Below are positions 51,903 to 60,717 of a DNA stretch of 64,000 nt, piece after piece. Position numbers and translations under genes: made by a program. Source of the DNA: Bacteroidales bacterium (lineage in GTDB: Bacteria > Bacteroidota > Bacteroidia > Bacteroidales > UBA932). Position 1 is the stretch's first letter. Each line of letters starts with the position of its first letter. Below the pieces are notes generated by a model. It was not told where the DNA came from, did no database searches, and saw only the letters and a program-made list of their open reading frames with translations. The DNA lies in NCBI GenBank assembly GCA_015060395.1, contig SUYP01000007.1, positions 32,267 to 96,266 on the forward strand. Reading direction: 5' to 3'.

Positions 51903-53432
51903 TTATTCAATGAAATCCTGACCGAGAGTCTGCTCCAGCTGAGCCTTTGCCACTACGAAATTATATATTGCCTGATATTCGGCAAGGCGTGCCTGTGTAA
52001 GAGCAAGCTGGGCATCATTCAGTTCTATGAGGGTGCTGCGTCCCACCTGATATGCCTTCTCTGCAATGCTGTAGCCCTTTTCCGCCATTGCAACTGCATC
52101 CTGTGCAGAATAATAGCTCTTCATATTTGTCTCCATCGTGGTCAGACTCTGACGGATGGCGATCTTCAGCTGGCGCTCGGTATTGTCTGTCTGCAGCTGA
52201 ACCTGCTGATACTGGTTCTTCGCCTGACGTATAGCCTGATAACGCTTTCCACCTGCAAAGATCGGGATATTGAGGCTGAGAGCCACGTATGAATGTGGAG
52301 TCCAGCGGTATGAGCTGAAATTGAAGTCGTTGGTCATCGCATTGATGCTGAAATTGAAGGCAAGTGCAAGCGACGGAATGTTGGCATATTTCTGAAGCTT
52401 TATGCTCTGAGCCAGCATTTCCGACTGTATAGCAAGCTGCTTCATAGTGGTGTTATGGTCAAGCGAGACACTGTCGTGCTGATGAATTTCGTAATACATC
52501 TGGTCCGCATAGTCACCAAGCTTGCCTGCTATGTCAAGGTTCATATCCAGATCGACTCCGAGAATGGCCTTCAGCTGCCACAATGCAAGGATAATCGAGC
52601 TTTCCGCATTATAGACATTCGGAATTGCATTGGCAACTGTGGTCTTGGCTCTGAGAAGCTCAAGTTCAGACACCTTCTCGGCATCGAACTTCTTCTTTGT
52701 CTCCTCATAGTTGCTCACCGCATTCTCATATACATCCTTATATACACTGAAAGCCTCCTTGGCAAGGAGAGTGGCGAAATATGCGTTCTTGACCTGGGTC
52801 ACTGTCTCAAGACGCGAAGAACGTGCCTTCTCCACAGCAAGCTCGACATCAAGACCTGATATACGGATGCTCTTCCAGAGCTGTGCATTGACGAGAGGCA
52901 TCGCAGCAGATACTCCGGCACTGTAGGTGTTCCAACGTCCCACCTCGAGTCCGCCACCGTTGTCAGATGACTCTTTCCCGGTTTCCGGTATCTCTACACC
53001 GTCAGGGATCTCCACGCCGTCAGGAAGTTCTGTATCACCGCCTTCTCCGGCACCGCCCATCATTCCTCCGAGCGAGCTCATATCGAAGTCCATATACATC
53101 ACCTGCTTCTTGATCGTCCTCTGATATGCACCGGATGCATCAATCTGAGGGAAGAGAGCCGCATACGCACCTTTCTTTGCAAAGCCGGTCCTTTCAATCT
53201 CCATATCAGCCACCTGGACAGATACGTTCTCGCTCAAGGCAATCTTGAGCGCCTGTTCCAATGTGATGACCACAGGGGTTTCTGACGAGTCAGCCTGATC
53301 AAGAATGGTCTGCACCTCAGTCCTTGGAGCAGCTTCCGGCGCATCTTTTGTCTTGTACTGCGCAGATGCCGTTGACGGAAGCAGAACGGTTCCCGTGACA
53401 ATCACTGTAATTACCGCTAATTTTTTCATCAT
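51903..53432 (-). CDS. TolC-family outer-membrane efflux channel
   Basis: 509 residues from the ATG at 53432 (next in-frame ATG at 53429). Signal peptide ends ASAQ. Two OEP repeats (about 60-265 and 275-500) contain long helices (KIALSENVSVQVADMEIE, FDAEKVSELELLRAKTT, YQVGRSTLIELNDAQLALTQA). Between the first strands (about 105-150) is an insertion rich in Gly and Glu with GGMMGG and a doubled DGVEIP unit, longer than in most family members and probably an exposed loop. First gene of the efflux operon; divergent from the AraC regulator. Confidence 0.94.
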   Translation of the reverse strand: MMKKLAVITVIVTGTVLLPSTASAQYKTKDAPEAAPRTEVQTILDQADSSETPVVITLEQALKIALSENVSVQVADMEIERTGFAKKGAYAALFPQIDASGAYQRTIKKQVMYMDFDMSSLGGMMGGAGEGGDTELPDGVEIPDGVEIPETGKESSDNGGGLEVGRWNTYSAGVSAAMPLVNAQLWKSIRISGLDVELAVEKARSSRLETVTQVKNAYFATLLAKEAFSVYKDVYENAVSNYEETKKKFDAEKVSELELLRAKTTVANAIPNVYNAESSIILALWQLKAILGVDLDMNLDIAGKLGDYADQMYYEIHQHDSVSLDHNTTMKQLAIQSEMLAQSIKLQKYANIPSLALAFNFSINAMTNDFNFSSYRWTPHSYVALSLNIPIFAGGKRYQAIRQAKNQYQQVQLQTDNTERQLKIAIRQSLTTMETNMKSYYSAQDAVAMAEKGYSIAEKAYQVGRSTLIELNDAQLALTQARLAEYQAIYNFVVAKAQLEQTLGQDFIE

Positions 53433-53512
53433 ATTATACACTATGTAACTGTTTTTAATTATCGCCGATAAGCAAAATGCCGGAACTGACGGAATTCCAG
53501 ATTTTCAAGGCG

Positions 53513-53520
53513 CAAAAATA
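53513..53520 (-). promoter_or_regulatory. Candidate promoter -7 element of the efflux operon
   Basis: TATTTTTG on the minus strand, about 80 bases before the TolC ATG and 52 bases from the divergent AraC -33 box. No well-placed TTTG -33 was seen, as might be expected if the AraC protein helps recruit polymerase. Confidence 0.45.
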
Positions 53521-53571
53521 CAACAAATTTCACGCCATCTGAATACTTATTTTGGTCTGAATTTACATAGA

Positions 53572-53603
53572 TTTGGTCGTAAATTCTAAAATATCTATAT
53601 TTG
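53572..53603 (+). promoter_or_regulatory. Promoter of the AraC-family regulator gene
   Basis: TTTG (53572-53575), a 20-base spacer, TATATTTG (53596-53603): an exact match to the Bacteroidota consensus. The ATG at 53622 follows 18 bases after the -7 box. Confidence 0.8.
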
Positions 53604-53621
53604 AAGGTCAAAAGGAAAAAA

Positions 53622-54560
53622 ATGAGCGAAATAAAGCAAAAAGGCAGCAAGCCAGCCGTACTGTTCGGATCTAAAAACGTCACGCGAGCCGGATATATCG
53701 AGGACTACATCTTCGCCTGCGAGATAAAGGGCGAGGACCATATCGTATATAACAAGCCCAGAAGGCCCAAATATCATCTTGTGATCATAATCCTCAGCGG
53801 CACAATGGAGCTTATCGTGAACGGGGAGAGATTCCGTTTCACCAAGAACACATACGTCAACCTGCCGACCTGGGCAGACATCTATGAGATCGGATACGGA
53901 AAGGATTTCCACGCGATGGCCACCGCCACCGACAAGAGCGTGGTGGAAGACATATTCCAGAACCGCAACCCATTCCCTCCCGACTTCAAATTCACGATAG
54001 ACCACGGCATCGGCGGGGAGATAATGAACAAGAAGGATATCAACACCCTCCACAAGGACATCAGCAATATGATAGATTCCCTTTCCAACAGGGATCATCA
54101 CTTCGCAGAAGAAATCAACTATGCATATTTCTACATCCTTCTTACAGATATGGCTGATATGATGTGGAAAAGATACGGCAAAGGGGCTCCTTCGCATCAT
54201 ACGGATATGAAGAGGTCGGACGGCATTATGAAAGAATTCGCCGAACTCCTCACCCGACATATACACAAAGAGACAAGCGTGGAATTCTATGCAGAAAAGC
54301 TCTGTATATCAAAGCAATACCTCTCTCTCATAGTCAAGGAGAAGACAAGGGTGACGGTCGGTACAGTGATAGCGTCAATGAGGGCGGAATCGGCATCAAG
54401 ACTTCTTCGAAATCCCGATCTGACCATCCAGCAGATAGCGGAAGAACTGTCTTTTGCAGACCAGTCGTCATTCGGAAAATTCTTCAAGAAGCACTCTGGG
54501 ATGTCACCCCTGAAATACAGGCAGAATCTCAGAAAGACCCTCCTTACACTTCGGCCGTAA
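53622..54560 (+). CDS. AraC-family transcriptional regulator
   Basis: 312 residues from the ATG at 53622; an in-frame TTG at 53601 lies inside the -7 box and was rejected. The N-terminal part (about 20-190) has a cupin-like run (HLVIIILSGTMELIVNGERF). The C-terminal 100 residues carry the double helix-turn-helix of AraC proteins (YAEKLCISKQYLSLIVKE; LTIQQIAEELSFADQSSFGKFFKKHSGMSP in outline: I-A-E-E-L-F, Q-S-F-F-K-G-P-Y-R). It lies divergently to the TolC-adaptor-RND operon and probably controls it in response to an unknown ligand. Its last 17 bases overlap the convergent prolyl-tRNA deacylase gene. Confidence 0.93.
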   Translation: MSEIKQKGSKPAVLFGSKNVTRAGYIEDYIFACEIKGEDHIVYNKPRRPKYHLVIIILSGTMELIVNGERFRFTKNTYVNLPTWADIYEIGYGKDFHAMATATDKSVVEDIFQNRNPFPPDFKFTIDHGIGGEIMNKKDINTLHKDISNMIDSLSNRDHHFAEEINYAYFYILLTDMADMMWKRYGKGAPSHHTDMKRSDGIMKEFAELLTRHIHKETSVEFYAEKLCISKQYLSLIVKEKTRVTVGTVIASMRAESASRLLRNPDLTIQQIAEELSFADQSSFGKFFKKHSGMSPLKYRQNLRKTLLTLRP

Positions 54561-55089
54561 CGTCGAGCCACTCATACTCCCCGCCCCAGATTTCCAGGAA
54601 CCTGATGAAATCCTCATTGGAAAGGACCACGCTCGCAGTGTTGTCGCAAGGGTGGAAGCTTATCTTTTCAGCAGTCCTGAGATCCTGGTCAAGGAAGAGC
54701 TTGACCCTGTGCCCGTTAGGGAAATGTTCCTTGGTAAGTTCCTCTGTATGAGGATCATTTATCAGGCCGAGGGGCGACACGGACCCGGGCAGAAGACCGA
54801 GACATCGCTCCATACGCTCAGCTGAAGCAAAGGAAAGCTTTCCCTGCTTCAGAATATGCTCAAGCGAGTGTATCTGCATTTCCTTATGGCATTCGAACAC
54901 CACAAGATAATGACGGTTGCCCTTGTGATTGCGGAAGAAGAGATTCTTGCAATGAACCGAATCTATCTCCTTCCAATATTCCAGCGCCAGCTCGATTGTC
55001 GGAAGCGGCGGATGCGTATGAAGCTTATAGCCCAGGCCGTGCTTCTCAAGGAAGTCCAGCACCCGGGCTATTCTTGTGTTTTCTGCCAT
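54544..55089 (-). CDS. YbaK/ProX-type prolyl-tRNA deacylase
   Basis: 181 residues from the ATG at 55089. A longer frame to 55311 runs through lgt coding sequence and was rejected. Family marks: KNLFFRNHKGNRHYLVVF, LGLLPGSVSPLGLINDP and the C-terminal SFHPCDNTASVVLS. Stand-alone editing proteins of this kind (PrdX/ProXp-ala) hydrolyse alanine or cysteine mis-attached to tRNA-Pro. The ATG overlaps the lgt stop by one base (TAATG), showing coupling. Its 3' end overlaps the convergent AraC gene by 17 bases. Confidence 0.88.
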   Translation of the reverse strand: MAENTRIARVLDFLEKHGLGYKLHTHPPLPTIELALEYWKEIDSVHCKNLFFRNHKGNRHYLVVFECHKEMQIHSLEHILKQGKLSFASAERMERCLGLLPGSVSPLGLINDPHTEELTKEHFPNGHRVKLFLDQDLRTAEKISFHPCDNTASVVLSNEDFIRFLEIWGGEYEWLDVTAEV

Positions 55090-55970
55090 TATTTTGAAAG
55101 ACTCTTTGCGTAATGTGTCGGCTCGGCCTTCTTCTTCTGAGGATGGACTATCATAGCCGGCTGTTTCTTTATATGGCTGTAAATCAGGAAGCCGATGCCG
55201 AGAAGGACGAAAGGAATGCTGAGCCACTGGCCCATATTCAGAACCATATCCTGCTCGAATCCGACCTGAGGCTCCTTGATGAATTCTATCAGGAAGCGCA
55301 TTCCGAAGCATCCGATGAAGAATGTACCGATGAAGAAGCCGCGGTGCAGTTTCGGAAGTCTGTATTTATACATCAGTATCTGGAACACACCGAGAAGGAA
55401 ATAGCTCAAGGCCTCATAGAGCTGGGTCGGATGCTTCGGTTCCGTCTCACCACTAAGCTCGAAGATGAATCCCCACGGAAGGTTCGTAACATCTCCATAA
55501 ATCTCTGAATTGCAGAGGTTTCCAAGACGGATGAATGTAGCTGCAAAGCATACGGCAATGGCAAGATGATCGAGAATCCATACGAAATCGAAGTCATATT
55601 TCCTTCCATAATGACGTGCGAACCACCACATTGCTATAAACAGAGCGATGGTTCCTCCGTGGCTGGCAAGACCGCCCTTCCAAGGCATAAAGATCTCCCA
55701 GAATCCCTGCCAGCTGCCGAGATAATAGTCCGGCTGGTAGAAAAGGCAATGTCCCAGACGGGCACCCACTATCGTTCCTATGAGAAGGGTATAAAGCAGG
55801 GGATCCAGAAGAGTAACCGGCACTCCCTCCCTCTTGAAGAACCATTTGAAAATGAACCATCCGAGAATGAATCCCGATACGAAGAGCAATGAATACCATC
55901 TCAGAGAGACAGGGCCAATGGCCACGATCTCAGGATCCATACTCCAGTTTATCACCAATGTTTCGAACAT
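55089..55970 (-). CDS. lgt: Prolipoprotein diacylglyceryl transferase
   Basis: 293 residues with about seven membrane segments. Key motifs are seen: GGLASHGG (essential His), the signature IRLGNLCNSEIYGDVTNLPWG (core G-N-N-E-G), and KHPTQLYEA. It transfers diacylglycerol from phosphatidylglycerol to the lipobox Cys, the first step for the many lipoproteins in this window. It has a good promoter of its own and is followed, with a one-base overlap, by the prolyl-tRNA deacylase gene. Confidence 0.96.
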   Translation of the reverse strand: MFETLVINWSMDPEIVAIGPVSLRWYSLLFVSGFILGWFIFKWFFKREGVPVTLLDPLLYTLLIGTIVGARLGHCLFYQPDYYLGSWQGFWEIFMPWKGGLASHGGTIALFIAMWWFARHYGRKYDFDFVWILDHLAIAVCFAATFIRLGNLCNSEIYGDVTNLPWGFIFELSGETEPKHPTQLYEALSYFLLGVFQILMYKYRLPKLHRGFFIGTFFIGCFGMRFLIEFIKEPQVGFEQDMVLNMGQWLSIPFVLLGIGFLIYSHIKKQPAMIVHPQKKKAEPTHYAKSLSK

Positions 55971-55990
55971 ATCTTATCGTTTTAATCCTG

Positions 55991-56023
55991 CAAAGATAAT
56001 ATTTAGACGTGGATTCCTCCAAA
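55991..56023 (-). promoter_or_regulatory. lgt promoter
   Basis: On the minus strand, TTTG (56020-56023), a 21-base spacer, TATCTTTG (55991-55998), 20 bases before the ATG at 55970. It directly follows the pgk terminator. Confidence 0.65.
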
Positions 56024-56028
56024 AAACT

Positions 56029-56058
56029 ACAAAAAAGAGGTCCGGAAATCCGGACCTC
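56029..56058 (-). terminator. Rho-independent terminator of pgk
   Basis: Near-perfect palindrome GAGGTCCGGA (56037-56046) with TCCGGACCTC (56049-56058), followed on the minus strand by six T. It lies 25 bases past the pgk stop. Confidence 0.9.
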
Positions 56059-56083
56059 CATATAATGACTGATGTTCAGTTGA

Positions 56084-57334
56084 TTACTTGCGGATAGCAG
56101 CGATACCTGGAAGCTCCTTGCCCTCAAGGTACTCGAGCATTGCACCACCACCTGTTGATACATAGCTTACCTTGTCAGCGAAGCCCATCTGAGTAACGGC
56201 TGCAACTGAGTCACCGCCACCTACGAGTGTGAATGCACCGTTCTCGGCAGTTGCCTTTGCAAGGATCTCAGCGATGCGGTTAGTACCCTTTGCGAATGCA
56301 GGGATCTCAAATACGCCTACAGGACCGTTCCAGAGGATTGTCTTTGACTTCATAAGAACCTCCTCCCACATTGCGAGAGTGCTTGGAGCTGCGTCCATAC
56401 CTTCCCAACCGTCAGGAATCTCCGAGTTGAGGCAGATCTTTGTGTTTGCATCGTTAGAGAAATCGTCAGCGATCACAACCTCCTTTGAGAGATAGATCTT
56501 CACGCCCTTCTCCTCAGCCTTCTTGAGTGTATCGAGAGCGAGCTGCATCTGATCGTCCTCGCAGAGCGAACGGCCGATCTGACCGCCCTGAGCCTTCTTG
56601 AATGTATAGACCATACCGCCGCCGATGATCATATTGTCAACTGCGTCGAAAAGCTTCTCGATGATAGTGATCTTTGAAGATACCTTAGCGCCACCTACGA
56701 TAGCGGTCACAGGGTGCTCCGGAGTCTTGAGAACGTGGTCGATAGCCTTGATCTCACCTTCCATCACATAACCGAACATCTTGTCGTTAGGGAAGTAGTC
56801 AGCGATGAGGGCTGTAGAAGCGTGTGCACGGTGTGCTGTACCGAATGCGTCGTTGATGTAGCAGTCAGCGTAAGAAGCGAGCTTCTTTACGAACTCCTTC
56901 TGATTCTCCTTGACCACTGCCTTGGCAGCCTTCTTCTCCTCTTCAGTAGCGAACTCGCCTCTTGGCTTGCCCTCTTCCTCTGCATAGAAACGGAGGTTCT
57001 CGAGTACGAGGCACTCACCCATCTTGAGGGCAGCGACCTGAGCATCAGCAGCCTGGCAGTCATCAGCAAACTTCACAGGTGCACCGAGGAGTTCCTCAAC
57101 GCGACCGAGGATGTGCTTGAGAGAGAACTTCTCAGTAACTCCCTTCGGACGACCGAGGTGAGACATAACAATCACAGCACCGCCCTTCTCAAGAACCTTC
57201 TTGAGTGTAGGGATAGCTGCACGGATACGTGTGTCGTCAGTGATCTCCATCTTCTCATTGAGTGGAACATTGAAGTCAACGCGGACAATGGCCTTCTTGC
57301 CGGCGAAATCATAAGTGTCAATAAACTGTTGCAT
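56084..57334 (-). CDS. pgk: Phosphoglycerate kinase
   Basis: 416 residues, full length. Substrate-binding motifs [16 protein letters not shown] and ENLRFYAEE; an insert typical of Bacteroidota ([19 protein letters not shown]); GGAKVSSKI; and the nucleotide-binding [11 protein letters not shown] at the C-terminus. It makes ATP and 3-phosphoglycerate from 1,3-bisphosphoglycerate in glycolysis. Strong codon bias (many GAG/AAG/CTC) is in keeping with high expression. It is a single-gene transcript with its own promoter and terminator; its leader contains copy 3 of the interspersed repeat. Confidence 0.97.
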   Translation of the reverse strand: MQQFIDTYDFAGKKAIVRVDFNVPLNEKMEITDDTRIRAAIPTLKKVLEKGGAVIVMSHLGRPKGVTEKFSLKHILGRVEELLGAPVKFADDCQAADAQVAALKMGECLVLENLRFYAEEEGKPRGEFATEEEKKAAKAVVKENQKEFVKKLASYADCYINDAFGTAHRAHASTALIADYFPNDKMFGYVMEGEIKAIDHVLKTPEHPVTAIVGGAKVSSKITIIEKLFDAVDNMIIGGGMVYTFKKAQGGQIGRSLCEDDQMQLALDTLKKAEEKGVKIYLSKEVVIADDFSNDANTKICLNSEIPDGWEGMDAAPSTLAMWEEVLMKSKTILWNGPVGVFEIPAFAKGTNRIAEILAKATAENGAFTLVGGGDSVAAVTQMGFADKVSYVSTGGGAMLEYLEGKELPGIAAIRK

Positions 57335-57370
57335 AATCTGTATGGTTGTTTTGTTAATATTTCATTTCCA

Positions 57371-57398
57371 GGATCCTTCACTCCGTTCAGGATGACAG
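57371..57398 (-). repeat. Interspersed intergenic hairpin repeat, copy 3
   Basis: On the minus strand it begins TGTCATCCTGA and ends GAAGGATCC, like the copy at 2416-2444. It lies in the pgk leader, between the promoter-like site at 57413 and the ATG. Confidence 0.65.
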
Positions 57399-57412
57399 GA
57401 GGTAAATCCGAG

Positions 57413-57447
57413 CAAATTTAGCAATTTTCCTCGAAATACAAGCCAAA
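57413..57447 (-). promoter_or_regulatory. Candidate pgk promoter
   Basis: TAAATTTG on the minus strand (57413-57420) with TTTG at 57444-57447; the spacer of 23 bases is a little long. It would give a leader of about 70 bases containing the repeat. Confidence 0.45.
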
Positions 57448-57472
57448 ACCGAATTGTAACAAAAAGAAAATG

Positions 57473-57480
57473 TATCTTTG
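57473..57480 (+). promoter_or_regulatory. -7 element of the alpha-galactosidase gene
   Basis: TATCTTTG on the plus strand, 44 bases before the ATG at 57525; a weak ATTG lies upstream. Divergent from, and close to, the pgk promoter. Confidence 0.5.
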
Positions 57481-57524
57481 TAAGAGTACATTCAGAATAT
57501 GATAAACCCTGACATCCGGAAGAT

Positions 57525-59717
57525 ATGAAAAAACAATGGCTGATGACATTGGCCGCGATATCCGCAGCCATCACTCTCTACGCTGAGAATCCCTCAGACA
57601 CATTCATCTGCATAGAAACAGAAAAGTCCTCGATGATTCTCGAAGCCAGAGAGGGAGAAGTCATATTTCATCACTATGGCAGCAAAGTCGGCGACCCGGC
57701 CCAGTTCAAAGGGCTAAATAGCTATAGAAGAGCTGACTACGGCACGGATCCTCAGGCCTATCCTGCAACAGGAGGAAGATATTTCAACGAAGCGGCTCTT
57801 ACCATAGAACACCCTGGTTCTCAATGGAATACGGAGCTCGAATATATCTCTCATCATAGTTACGGAGTGTCTGACGGAGTGACAAGGACCTGCGTATTCC
57901 TGGAAGATCCTATGACGGCGGTCAAGGTCCAGCTCATATATGACGCCTACAGAGACGAGGACGTGATCATCTGCCACAGCGAGATCACCAACGGCGGAAA
58001 GAAAGACATCATCCTGAGGAATTTCTACTCCAGTTCGCTTCCTGTAAAGGCCGGCAGATATCTTCTGACACACTTCCACGGCTCGTGGGCCCGAGAGATG
58101 CAGATGACGAGTGAAGTACTCACAAACGGCATCAAGACAATCGAGACCAGGAAAGGAGTCCGCACCACCCACACTGAAAATCCATCATTCATCCTAAGCC
58201 TCGACACAGACTCCTGGAACGAGAACTACGGCGAAGTCATTGCCGGCGCCCTCGCCTGGAGCGGGAACTACCGCCTTTCATTCCAGATCGACGAGACTGA
58301 CAGGCTGAACATACTTTCCGGAATCAATCCTCACGCCTCAGCCTACACCCTCGGCAAGGGAGAGACCTTCGTAACACCCGAAATGATATATACCTACACC
58401 GACGAGGGCGCAGGCCAGGCCAGCCGTAACCTTCACGACTGGGCAAGAAACCACGGCTGCTATGACTCAAGCATCACCTGCCCGACCCTGCTCAACAGCT
58501 GGGAAGGGGCATATTTCGATTTCGACACCAGGACCATCACGGATATGATCGACGACGTGAAGGATATGGGACTGGAGATGTTTGTGCTCGACGACGGATG
58601 GTTCGGAACCGAATACCCCCGCAACAATTCCAGACAGGGCCTCGGTGACTGGGAACCCAACACAGCCAAGATCCCGGAAGGAATCGGCTATCTGGCAGAC
58701 TATGCGCACAGCAGAGGCGTAAAGTTCGGAATATGGATAGAGCCGGAGATGGTCAGTCCGAAAAGCCGTCTTGCCAAAGAACATCCTGAATGGATAGTAG
58801 GCTCGGAGGGAAGAGAGAAGACCACCATCAGAAACCAATGGCTGCTCGACCTCTCCAATCCTGAGGTACAGGACTTTGTGTTCGGAATATTCGACAGCAC
58901 GATGAAGCTGGCTCCCGGCATAGATTATATCAAATGGGACTGCAACAGACACGTGGAAAGCTTCGGCTCCACACACCTGGACGAGCAGAGCCATTTCTGG
59001 ATCGGATATACCCAGGGATTCTACAATGTCCTCAGACGCATCAGGGAGAAATATCCGGAAGTGATCATCCAGGCCTGCGCTTCAGGAGGCGGAAGAGTCG
59101 AATACGGAGCACTGAAATGGTTCAATGAAGTCTGGACAAGCGATAATACTGAAGCCTTGTCAAGAGTCTTCATCCAGTATGGAACGAATATGATATATCC
59201 GGCATCCGTCACAGGATCTCACGTTTCCGCTGTGCCGAATCATCAGACCAACAACATCACTCCTCTGAAGTTCCGCTTCGACATAGCCTGCGCCGGCAGA
59301 CTGGGAATGGAACTTCAGCCAAAGGATATGACCGAAGAGGAAAGGGACCTGGCGCGCCAGGCGATCACAACATATAAGGAATACCGTGACCTCATTTTCC
59401 ACGGTGACCTTTACAGGCTGTCATCCCCTTACGGATCAGATCATTACGCACTTATGTACGTATCGAAAGACAAGAAGAGGGCGGTGGTCTTCGGATACTG
59501 CATCAAATACCAGGCACGTACACTGGTGCCGGTATTCAGACTGAACGGCCTTGATCCGGACACAAGATACTCAATAAAGGAACTCAATACAGAGAAGCCT
59601 CAGTTCTGGGGAGACGGAAAGACATTAGAAGGAAGGTGGCTTTCGAACCACGGCATCAACCCTCAGCTGGTAAAGCTGTACGACAGCGGAATATGGTATC
59701 TTGAAGCAGAAGAGTAA
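57525..59717 (+). CDS. Secreted GH36 alpha-galactosidase
   Basis: 730 residues, the usual length for bacterial GH36. A signal peptide (MKKQWLMTLAAISAAITLYA) sends it to the periplasm. The N-terminal beta-sandwich (about 25-300) precedes the barrel, which shows FVLDDGWFG, the nucleophile in DYIKWDCNR (Asp472) and the acid/base in WTSDN (Asp540), with the CXXGGGR-like ACASGGGRVEYG near 520. It releases terminal alpha-galactose from oligosaccharides such as raffinose or melibiose. It has its own promoter and no SusCD pair next to it, so it is probably a stand-alone periplasmic enzyme. Followed by the methyltransferase gene after 41 bases. Confidence 0.94.
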   Translation: MKKQWLMTLAAISAAITLYAENPSDTFICIETEKSSMILEAREGEVIFHHYGSKVGDPAQFKGLNSYRRADYGTDPQAYPATGGRYFNEAALTIEHPGSQWNTELEYISHHSYGVSDGVTRTCVFLEDPMTAVKVQLIYDAYRDEDVIICHSEITNGGKKDIILRNFYSSSLPVKAGRYLLTHFHGSWAREMQMTSEVLTNGIKTIETRKGVRTTHTENPSFILSLDTDSWNENYGEVIAGALAWSGNYRLSFQIDETDRLNILSGINPHASAYTLGKGETFVTPEMIYTYTDEGAGQASRNLHDWARNHGCYDSSITCPTLLNSWEGAYFDFDTRTITDMIDDVKDMGLEMFVLDDGWFGTEYPRNNSRQGLGDWEPNTAKIPEGIGYLADYAHSRGVKFGIWIEPEMVSPKSRLAKEHPEWIVGSEGREKTTIRNQWLLDLSNPEVQDFVFGIFDSTMKLAPGIDYIKWDCNRHVESFGSTHLDEQSHFWIGYTQGFYNVLRRIREKYPEVIIQACASGGGRVEYGALKWFNEVWTSDNTEALSRVFIQYGTNMIYPASVTGSHVSAVPNHQTNNITPLKFRFDIACAGRLGMELQPKDMTEEERDLARQAITTYKEYRDLIFHGDLYRLSSPYGSDHYALMYVSKDKKRAVVFGYCIKYQARTLVPVFRLNGLDPDTRYSIKELNTEKPQFWGDGKTLEGRWLSNHGINPQLVKLYDSGIWYLEAEE

Positions 59718-59724
59718 AAATCCT

Positions 59725-59732
59725 TATATTTG
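59725..59732 (+). promoter_or_regulatory. -7 element of the methyltransferase gene
   Basis: TATATTTG, 26 bases before the ATG at 59759, with TTGA about 20 bases upstream inside the end of the alpha-galactosidase gene. Confidence 0.55.
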
Positions 59733-59758
59733 CACCGAAAAAAGTTACAAGAACGATT

Positions 59759-60694
59759 ATGATGACTATTGAAAGCCCTGGCGCATTCTGGAAAGACTAC
59801 GAACTCATTGATTCCGGCAACTTCGAGAAACTCGAAAGATTCGGTCCGTTCATTATGGCCCGCCCCGAACCTAAGGCCCTGTGGGACAAATCCCTCTCGG
59901 AAGGTGAATGGAACAAGCTGATCCACACCCGCTTCAAGACAGGAGCAGGCTTCGGCAAAGCCGGAAAGGAGGACAGCGGCACCTGGGAGCGCAAGAAGAA
60001 GATGGACGACCAGTGGTATATCCGCTACAACGGAGCACAGGAAGGATTGAACTTCTCGTTAAGGCTCGGTCTGACCTCATTCAAGCACGTCGGCGTCTTT
60101 CCCGAACAGTCATCGAACTGGGAATATATCTACAAGCAGACAAGGGCTCTGGTGGAAAAGGCTGAAGCTGAAGGAAAGCCGAAGCCCCGCGTACTTAATC
60201 TTTTCGCATATACAGGAGCAGCATCCCTCGCAGCGAAGGCGGCAGGAGCCGATGTGACCCACCTTGACTCCGTCCGTCAGGTCGTGACCTGGGCCCGCGG
60301 AAATATGGAGGCAAGCCGTCTGGACAATATCAGATGGATCGTAGAGGATGCACTGAAGTTCGCACGTCGCGAAGCAAAGAGAGGCAACACATATCAGGGC
60401 ATCATCCTCGATCCGCCGGCATACGGACACGGCCCAGACGGCGAGAAATGGAAGCTAGACGAATGCCTCAACGAGATGCTCCAGTGCGTAGCGGCCATCC
60501 TCACCCCACAGGACAGCTTTATGGTCCTCAACCTCTACTCCAACGGCTACTCAGCCGTACTCGGCGAGACCATCGTAAAGCAGGCCTTCTGCCTTAAAAA
60601 CGCATACAAGTCCCTCGATTTCGGGGAACTTGTATTACGTGATTCATACGGCAAGAACCTGCCGCTGAGCGTATTTGTAAGGCTAGCGAGATAA
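59759..60694 (+). CDS. Class I SAM-dependent methyltransferase, RlmI/RlmK-like
   Basis: 311 residues; two adjacent ATG codons (59759, 59762) could start it. The SAM-binding motif is VLNLFAYTGAASLAAKAAGADVTHLD (core F-Y-T-G-A and an acidic D), and the target motif is ILDPPAYGHGPDG, as in the RlmI/YccW group that makes m5C in 23S rRNA. The N-terminal PUA domain of RlmI is missing; instead, about 110 residues with KWERKKKMDDQW-like sequence (residues about 75-90) precede the fold. The substrate is therefore inferred, probably rRNA. Convergent with the GT117 gene. Confidence 0.85.
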   Translation: MMTIESPGAFWKDYELIDSGNFEKLERFGPFIMARPEPKALWDKSLSEGEWNKLIHTRFKTGAGFGKAGKEDSGTWERKKKMDDQWYIRYNGAQEGLNFSLRLGLTSFKHVGVFPEQSSNWEYIYKQTRALVEKAEAEGKPKPRVLNLFAYTGAASLAAKAAGADVTHLDSVRQVVTWARGNMEASRLDNIRWIVEDALKFARREAKRGNTYQGIILDPPAYGHGPDGEKWKLDECLNEMLQCVAAILTPQDSFMVLNLYSNGYSAVLGETIVKQAFCLKNAYKSLDFGELVLRDSYGKNLPLSVFVRLAR

Positions 60695-60695
60695 G

Positions 60696-60717
60696 GCCGG
60701 ACGGAAGACTTTCCGGC
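60696..60717. terminator. Short hairpin between convergent gene ends
   Basis: GCCGGA (60696-60701) pairs with TCCGGC (60712-60717) between the methyltransferase stop and the GT117 stop. No U-run on either strand; a weak call. Confidence 0.35.

Noticed and set aside
55090..55311. N-terminal extension of the prolyl-tRNA deacylase into lgt
   Set aside because: The extra 74 residues are out-of-frame lgt sequence; TAATG overlap marks the true start.
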